The translations under genes were made by a program, and so were the position numbers. A stretch of DNA of 64,000 bases, from NCBI GenBank assembly GCA_030248065.1, contig JASAMV010005842.1, forward strand, positions 1 through 64,000. The letters run 5' to 3'. Shown here in pieces: positions 58,401 through 64,000 of this stretch. The stretch is from Rhynchonema sp. JSB1_4 (Eukaryota > Nematoda > Chromadorea > Monhysterida > Xyalidae). Each line of letters opens with the position of its first letter. Within the stretch, counting starts at the first letter, position 1. Under the pieces are notes generated by a model. It did no database searches. It was not told where the DNA came from and worked only from the letters and a program-made list of their open reading frames with translations.

Positions 58401-58588
58401 GCACTGGTCCGAAATAGGCAAGGTGAAAGCTCAAAAGTCATATGAGTCCAATCATCATGTTTAATTCCGCATCATTCTACACGAACATGAACTCACCCGT
58501 CACCAATCCACTTATGGAAGCTGTCGATTTTGCCCTTGTTGGTCGTGGCAGCGAAGTCCGGCACTGTATCACCCAGTTTGAGACCCAT
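55488..58588 (-). CDS. PRDX6-like: 1-Cys peroxiredoxin (Prx6 type)
   Basis: Six exons (58588-58497, 57988-57832, 57267-57133, 56571-56498, 56223-56151, 55619-55488) join in phase to 220 residues (human PRDX6: 224). The start [16 protein letters not shown] and the active-site motif [16 protein letters not shown] carry the peroxidatic Cys. [63 protein letters not shown] and the C-terminal YLRFTPDP follow the Prx6 order closely. The enzyme reduces peroxides, including phospholipid hydroperoxides in vertebrates. The Ser in SHPADF corresponds to the Ser of the vertebrate phospholipase triad, but I did not test the triad. Intron 2 carries two copies of one foldback MITE. Confidence 0.95.
55738..55917. 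mobile_element. CCGGAAA-type palindromic MITE
   Basis: A full copy of the 33563 family, 180 bases, AGGGCGGCCTTAGGTT to AACCTAAGTTCGCCCT. It lies in the peroxiredoxin intron between the last two exons. Confidence 0.85.
57294..57753. mobile_element. Two GCCCGATTTCG-family MITE copies in peroxiredoxin intron 2
   Basis: A half copy (57294-57412) and a full foldback (57558-57753, beginning ATAGTAACACCACGCCAACA and ending TTGGCGAAGTTTGCC) occupy most of the intron between 57268 and 57831. Confidence 0.8.
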
Positions 58589-60497
58589 TTTCTTCTTCGT
58601 CTGGGTTTATGCTGAACTCAGAGCGATGCAGACTGGAGAATAGCAGCGATTGTCTGGTGTGACACAACTGAAATAAAACGCGAACCTTTATAAAGATGAG
58701 TGATAACTCCTTATCGAAGGGTCAATCTGAGTGTAGTCGAGACGGGTTTTACGACCGTATCACCCTGAATTCTTACACCTAAACGTTTCGGGCTACTGTA
58801 GCCACGTCGCGAGCGGTTTGCGTATGAAAGCGCATGGATTATGAAACATTTAGCGCGCGTTTCTGTGTTGTTTATCGGCTTTACGCGCAAACCGCGCCAC
58901 ACGTGGCTGCAGTGACCCGAGACATTTCAGAAGTCTGCAAAGCACGGCTGGTTTGCCTTTATCAACAGGCAACAGCAGTGAAATAATATAATTAATTGTA
59001 ATAAAATAGCAAAGTTGCAGATACAGGTAATGATTGCTGAAACAATCTCCAATCCTCCAAAGAAATATCATCAACAGCATTCGGATGATGTTATCTCAAT
59101 TTTATTCAATTTTGTGCGAGGCAATAACGTTAAACACGTTGAATGGTCGGTCCAGACAACTGCCACTAATTCGATGATGTATATTTTGCCCACTAATCAA
59201 GTTGACTGTTATTTTTAACCTGCTTGGCTAACCATCCAAAGGACAGTGATAAGACACGACTTTTACGTTTGGTATAGAATACTTGAAGGTAATATAACAC
59301 TGTAATACGAGACTTTACACCAACAACATTTTGAACCGGTTTGGTGTCTGTGTATGCTAATGGTGAAAGGGGTTGGCGAGAAATACGATGGTGTTGTGCA
59401 CACCGCTGAGTCTGTCTGCAAAAACCATTGCGCCTTTCAATGCACACGGATGATTTTGATGCCACGTGATATTACGTATACGCATGAAGCACACATATGG
59501 TACACAACCGTTCAGCTCTGCTGGAGGTGAGTTTTATGAAAGTGTCCCGCAGAACTGGCTCAGTTGTACATAATATGCTAACAAGCATGGTATCAAAATC
59601 ATGAACATACGCGGAACACACGTTGAAAAAGTGGCAGGTGCGCAGAGACTTAAAGGTGAAATTCAACTGCAATTTGTTGTGTATGTGTGCAGTGAGCAAA
59701 GGCAGGTTGTTTCACTCAGACAGGTATAAATGTCTGATGGGTGTTAAGCAGCATGGCATTTTGCCAAAAATAACCATGGTACCCGGCACTGTCTGTCAAC
59801 AGTCTAATGTTTTACATGCATGAAATGCCCAACATTATACTCGTACAAATTCGGAGAGACAGAGAATGATAACCACACAATCGAAATCGCAATATAACAA
59901 CAAACTCAAACAACATCAAAATCAACACGAATGTAACAACGAAATTGGTTCGGCTGTGTGATGCAGCAAAGCCATACAGAAACACAACAAGACAAGATTG
60001 AGTGCATGACTACGCGTAATAAGCAGACACAAAAACGTGATCTTGCCGTTCAGAATATTGATGGCGCACGGCACACATAAATGGCCAAAAACGCGCGTTT
60101 GCAAGCCTGAGCCAAAGTCGGCAACGAGACTCCTAAATCATAAAGGCAGCAAGTATTGTTGCGCTGCAGCAGGGGCACTGCGCTCAAACGCACGAGCTCA
60201 ATATTCGGAGTTGACCATTACACGACTGCTAAAAAGAACAACGGCACTAGTTAGGCTCGTACCCAGCAACGATTTATGTTGAAGCCTAACCCTGAGTGCA
60301 CGCTTAATATTACAAACGATAAACTGCATTCACAGATCTAACGCAATGCGCGTCCACCACAAGACCAAACCGTATCGTTTGTTATCAACAATAAACCTAA
60401 ATTCGAAACCACTGCTGGACCCGTGCTCTACCAGAACCAGTGCCACACGAACGACAAACGAAAACAAAAAAAAACACAACAAACGCAACAAAACAAA
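58589..60497. other. Non-coding stretch between EFTUD2 and peroxiredoxin
   Basis: AT-rich sequence with no conserved frame, expected to hold the EFTUD2 3' UTR and the peroxiredoxin promoter. An ACAAAC/AACAAAC-rich patch at 59875-59940 and an A-rich patch near 60465-60500 are present. Confidence 0.55.
58668..58682 (-). other. Candidate spliced-leader acceptor before the peroxiredoxin gene
   Basis: On the minus strand GCGTTTTATTTCAG ends 80 bases upstream of the peroxiredoxin start codon. It may mark the 5' end of a trans-spliced message or a 5'-UTR intron. Confidence 0.3.
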
Positions 60498-62533
60498 TCA
60501 CATGGGATACGAGAACATGACGTCTTGTTTGGCCAGTTCCAGCAACATGGGATCATCGAAGAATTTATTGATGCTCACATCCTCGCTGAGTCCCTTGCGT
60601 CGTCGCGTTTTGATCATGAACTCACGTGCCAAATGCGGCGGCGGTTGGGGCTCCAGGGGACGAATGTTGATCGTTTTGTCAAGCGGGTCGCCCGGCACAA
60701 TCTGTGCGTGGGTGAGAGTTGGATAATTATTGAAAAGTGACTGACTAGAGGAACGCTTTTTAGCCCTATTTTTTTGGCACAGTCTACCACCCTCTGCATA
60801 GTGAGACCCTATTCTGAATACTTTTAAACGATATTTTGGTCCCAAATCTATAATTAAACTCCTCGAGGATTCAAAAAACTGAACTCAATCATGTAACCTC
60901 ACCTGAGTAGTCAGTTTTGCCCCTTTCAAACTATTTAGAGAACTATTTTATGCGAAGCACGGGTCTATTAGAAGGAGAATGGGTCTAACAGCCACCACAG
61001 CAAGACAATCTACTGCACACTTGCGAGCTGTAAAACGTCGAAATTCTACACAAATTTACACAGCAGAATTCGCGTCAGAAAACGTAACAATCCGATCATG
61101 CACAAACCTGCCAATGATGGAACACGCTGACGCAGAACGCCTGTCCCTGAGTGTGCGTTCGCAAATCGGTCTCGAAGCCGAACGAGTCCACCGTTGGCAT
61201 GAACGCTTTGATCGCGTACAGCGGCGAGCCGGGAATCGGCAGATCTTGCGTCACGTGACCGCTGGAATATGACCAAATAGACGGTCAGTTAAGGTCGCGG
61301 TTATATCTGTCCATTTTGGGCCTGTGGTGGAGCACTGGTGTAGCTGCGAGGGGGGAGTGGGGGGTACAGTAGGTAGGTAGGTCGACGCTCCATCCTGGTA
61401 CAGTAGGTTGCGATTTATTTGCTTAAAACGGTACAAAAATCGGTATTTTTTATTCCACATAGGCGAAAAATCGCGTGCTATGCGCGAAATTTGCGTTTTA
61501 GAGCACATTTTCATCAACATTTAGACCTAAAAAATTTTGTTCCCCACTAGCTCGGTCGGTACAGTAGGTAGGTTGCCGCCCCACATGTTTGTGGCACAGT
61601 AGGTTGCCGCCCCGCCTGGGTAGCTACACCACTGCTGTGCAGAATGAGGACAAATTTTTGTCTGAACCACATTTTGTGATTCCGTTCGAGCACTGTCGGC
61701 CAGTGTGAAAGTTGTTCATTTGGTGCAGGGGAACAACTTTTACGCTGGTCGAAATTAGTGATCCAACGCTGTCACCAAAAAATATGATCAAACAATAACT
61801 TGTCCTCATTGTGCATGAGCCGAAAATGAACAAGTGTTCCTCCAGCTTTAGATTTGGCTGGCTAAAGACACGTATCACGCACGGTCAAATCAACTGTAGT
61901 TTTCTTACAAACACGCAAGTTTGTTCGACTCGGACGCACAATGATTTTGACAATTTTTTATAACTACTTTTGACCCGTATAAATTGTGTTGATCAGGAAA
62001 GAACTTCATTTCACTGGTCAAAACTACCGTGCGCACTGAAAAAAGCGCGTTCCCTTACAGTGAAGTGGAGCGCCCTGCACTGAGGAAAACTTTAACGAAA
62101 AAAAAAACCAGGGCGAGCGAGGAGCACGAACATCATTTTTCAAGGTGACACGAATTTTCACAATTAAAACACTACAGTGTGACCAGTGACGTACCGTCTT
62201 CGCGCCAGCACCGTGTACACGGCTGAGACACAATCAGCGGGCGCCGTGACCTCAACGAAATTGTACGGTTCCATCAAACGTGGTGTCGCCTGTGAAATGT
62301 TCCATCAAAATTTCGCTGATGATATTGGTGTGTGTGGGTGTGGGTCACCCACCCACACACTTGAAAATAAACCCGCACACCCACAGACATTAGAAAGTGC
62401 CGCACAACACCAACCATGAGGAATGCTGAGTAGGCGACTCGACGCGCTGTCGGGATCACCTGCCCGCCGCCGCGCGCGATCGGCTCGTCGGCAATAACGG
62501 CATCGAGAATTTTGAATTTCACGTTGCGAATGG
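60498..62533 (-). CDS. EFTUD2: U5 snRNP GTPase Snu114/EFTUD2, C-terminal exons (5' part outside window)
   Basis: Four exons (62533-62415, 62289-62195, 61261-61108, 60701-60498) join in phase and encode the EF-2-like C-terminus: [31 protein letters not shown]..., [12 protein letters not shown]...[56 protein letters not shown], then [22 protein letters not shown]...[12 protein letters not shown]...[14 protein letters not shown] and YPM, stop. This is near identical to animal EFTUD2, the GTPase that drives spliceosome remodelling with Brr2. The ending GLSEDVS...[11 protein letters not shown] separates it from eEF2. The next upstream exon would lie beyond 64000, since 62534-64000 is filled with repeats. 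The palindromic element at 62539-62676 abuts the acceptor of the first exon seen. Confidence 0.96.
61333..61634. mobile_element. hAT-like element (GTAGGTAGGTTGCCGCCCC family), about 300 bp
   Basis: The ends CACTGGTGTAGCT and AGCTACACCACTG are inverted, and the interior has CAGTAGGTAGGT and GGTTGCCGCCCC as in the 63300 element. It interrupts a large foldback (61293-61855), whose left arm resumes directly after it. No clean target duplication is visible. It lies 5' of EFTUD2 exon 61261-61108. Confidence 0.75.
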
Positions 62534-62538
62534 CTGTA

Positions 62539-62676
62539 AAGGCCTAGCTATACTTCGTTCTCTCGGAGAACAGAGAACAAATTCTCGCGCGCTGATTGGC
62601 TGTTGAACATACTGGACCAATCAGCGCGCGAGAATTTGTTCTTTGTTCTCTGAGAGAACGAAGTATAGCTAGGCTT
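62539..62676. mobile_element. Near-perfect palindromic MITE with TA target, abutting an EFTUD2 splice acceptor
   Basis: Arms of about 65 bases (from AAGGCCTAGCTATACTTCG and its complement) enclose a short loop near 62602-62612. TA flanks both sides (62537-62538, 62677-62678), as for Tc1/mariner-type MITEs. On the minus strand the right edge runs into TTTACAG, the acceptor of EFTUD2 exon 62533-62415, so the element supplies sequence immediately upstream of the AG. Confidence 0.85.
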
Positions 62677-62694
62677 TATAATAGTCGTAGTAAC

Positions 62695-62840
62695 ATTACG
62701 CGAACATGAGGACGATGTCGGAGGTGGTGTGCTTGCAAAACGAACAGAAAGAGAAAATCCTCATGCACCACGTTGTAGTGTACAACGTGCATAGTAACAC
62801 CAGACCAACACGAGTCCAATTTCGGAGGTGGCCGATTAGT
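62695..62840. mobile_element. Truncated GCCCGATTTCG-family MITE
   Basis: It shares AACAGAAAGAGAAAATC and CATAGTAACACCAGACCAAC with the family, but is cut off at GGTGGCCGATTAGT, where the CCAGGGTTTTTT repeat begins. Confidence 0.65.
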
Positions 62841-63141
62841 CCAGGGTTTTTTTTTTCAAAATTTACTAGGTGCAACTTAGGTGCAACCCCCCAATTTTTA
62901 GGTGCAAGCTGGCCAAAGTAGGTGCAAGCCCTACTTTGAATAAAAAACGCCGATTTTAGGTGTTTTTTGCCTGGTCATGCGTTTTAATGCTATTTGCGTG
63001 CTTTTAGAAGTTCAACAAAGTTGGAACGCAATGAATAGTCGCTTTCCCAAGCATGCTTATTACCAATACCAGGTACTAACTGTGCGCGAAGTGCAATCAG
63101 ACCAATAAATATTTTTTGTCGATGTCGACCAAACACCAAAG

Positions 63142-63853
63142 CAGAGGTCACAATTGGGCCGCGATTTTGGGCTTTTGGCTCGGGCCGGGCCCGGCCCGAA
63201 GCCTCTGAAGTGACTTATTTTACTGAAAAAAGTAGGGATTTTTTTGTCAAAAATACTAAAATTTCTGACGGATTCGGCAAGTAAGTGATCAGTATTGTCC
63301 AGTGGTGTAGCTACCCAGGCGGGGCGGCAACCTACTGTACCACTAAAATGTGGGGCTACAACCTACCTACCAGTGGTGTGGCTACCCAGGCGTGCAATCA
63401 ACCTACTGTACCACCAGAAAGGCCTGCAATCAACCTACCTGCTGTACCGGCCGAGCTAGGGGGGGAACAAAATTTTTGACGTCTAAATTTTGATGAAAAT
63501 GTGCTCTAAAATCCTAATTTCGCGCGCATCGCGCGATTTTTCGCCTATTTGGAGTGAAAAATATCGATTTTATACCAAGGGGTACCTAACCTACTGTACC
63601 AAGGGGGACCCCACCCCCTGCTGCACCATTGGTATTGTCTGTCTGACGACTTTTTAGGAAAACAATGAATTTTCAACCAAAAAAATTGGCTCAAAAATTC
63701 GCAAAAATTATGACAAAAATTGGGTTAAAATCTGAGCCAAAAATTCGGGCCGGGCCGGGCCGGAGATTTGGGGGTTCGGGCCGGGCCGGGCTGGAGATTT
63801 GGGGGTTCGGGTCGGGCCGGGCCGGAGATTTGAGGGCTCGATTGCGACCTCTG
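63142..63853. mobile_element. hAT-like element (CAGAGGTC ends, GGGCCGGGCC-rich), 712 bp including a nested insertion
   Basis: The ends CAGAGGTCACAATTGGGCC and GGGCTCGATTGCGACCTCTG are inverted. The exact 8-base duplication CACCAAAG lies at 63134-63141 and 63854-63861. Subterminal blocks are GC-rich (CGGGCCGGGCC, GGAGATTTGGGGGTTCGGG). A second element (63300-63631) is inserted within it. The lone frame across the GC-rich block is low-complexity and not called. Confidence 0.92.
63300..63631. mobile_element. hAT-like element (CAGTGGTGTAGCTACCC end), nested, 332 bp
   Basis: It begins CAGTGGTGTAGCTACCCAGG and ends in CACCATTG, flanked by the exact 8-base duplication GTATTGTC (63292-63299, 63632-63639). 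The interior repeats CAACCTACTGTACCA. The same family is present at 61333-61634. It is nested inside the 63142-63853 element. Confidence 0.92.
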
Positions 63854-64000
63854 CACCAAAGGTTTCGATGGAATTTAGTGGAAGGAACGAAGAAGCCGCG
63901 CAGCGCATTTTTTTTCGTTTCTAAGGTTTTCGAACCTTAAAAGATGCTGTATAAATGCTAAATTAAGGAAATAAGGGCTCAAAATGTTAGGTGCAAGCTT

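Larger units (their letters stand above)
62838..64000. mobile_element. Outer repeat with TAGGTGCAAC units, truncated by the window end
   Basis: From about 62838 (CCAGGGTTTTTT...) the sequence has repeated TAGGTGCAACTT and TAGGTGCAAGC units. The same unit (TTAGGTGCAAGCTT) returns at the last bases of the window. The 63142-63853 hAT element lies between them. The element therefore appears to extend beyond 64000. Its class is unknown. Confidence 0.5.

Noticed and set aside
63665..63940. Arg/Gly-rich frame near the end of the window
   Set aside because: It crosses a hAT terminus and its target duplication and is composed of CGGGCC repeats.
1..64000. CRISPR arrays, rRNA genes, bacterial operons
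   Set aside because: Repeats are inverted MITEs without regular spacing; gene structure is clearly eukaryotic.

Overview
This is a eukaryotic window with intron-rich animal genes set in a dense field of small DNA transposons. Eight gene models can be supported by joining exons in phase. Plus strand: a CD36/SR-B scavenger receptor (C-terminal part, 861-4677), a lysosomal Pro-X carboxypeptidase-like S28 peptidase (6090-11260), an SRA1-domain protein (12112-13579), a cytosolic Xaa-Pro aminopeptidase (14273-29677), and a small heat shock protein (17444-20020) lying wholly inside intron 4 of the aminopeptidase gene on the same strand. Minus strand: a compact plakin (48415-32010), a 1-Cys peroxiredoxin (58588-55488), and the C-terminal exons of EFTUD2/Snu114, the U5 snRNP GTPase (62533-60498 and continuing beyond the window).

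Organism: all conserved genes are metazoan. Splice acceptors are mostly of the TTTCAG type. TTAGGC runs, the nematode telomere repeat unit, occur in the loops of palindromic repeats near 7790-7890 and 19366-19680. Two or three start codons have a TTTCAG site 24 to 80 nt upstream with no obvious partner exon, as expected for spliced-leader acceptors. I infer a nematode or close relative with a repeat-rich genome and introns mostly of 0.1 to 3 kb. This rests on weak markers and could be wrong.

Layout: 1-4.7 kb receptor; 4.7-6.1 kb receptor 3' flank with a Tigger-like element; 6.1-11.3 kb peptidase; 12.1-13.6 kb SRA1; 14.3-29.7 kb aminopeptidase with the nested sHSP; 29.7-32 kb convergent 3' flanks with a hAT element; 32-48.4 kb plakin; 48.4-55.5 kb gene-poor, repeat-laden; 55.5-58.6 kb peroxiredoxin; 58.6-60.5 kb flank; 60.5-64 kb EFTUD2 and a stack of nested transposons.

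The genes are general cell-biology genes with no evident joint pathway. The most unusual content is in the non-coding layer. There are at least five hAT-like non-autonomous elements with exact 8-bp target duplications, several nested in other elements. Several foldback families recur, and some copies begin within a few bases of 5' splice sites. Two short motifs (TGATGTTTCA and GGCACTAATATTC, with their complements) are far over-represented and cluster at intron ends. Together these suggest that mobile elements have created or colonised introns here (introner-like behaviour). Other points of note are a plakin with no actin-binding domain, a tandemly duplicated coiled-coil exon and alternative 3' exons; a transposon-associated duplicated last-exon acceptor in the sHSP gene; and a roughly 690-base A/C tract almost without G inside an aminopeptidase intron.
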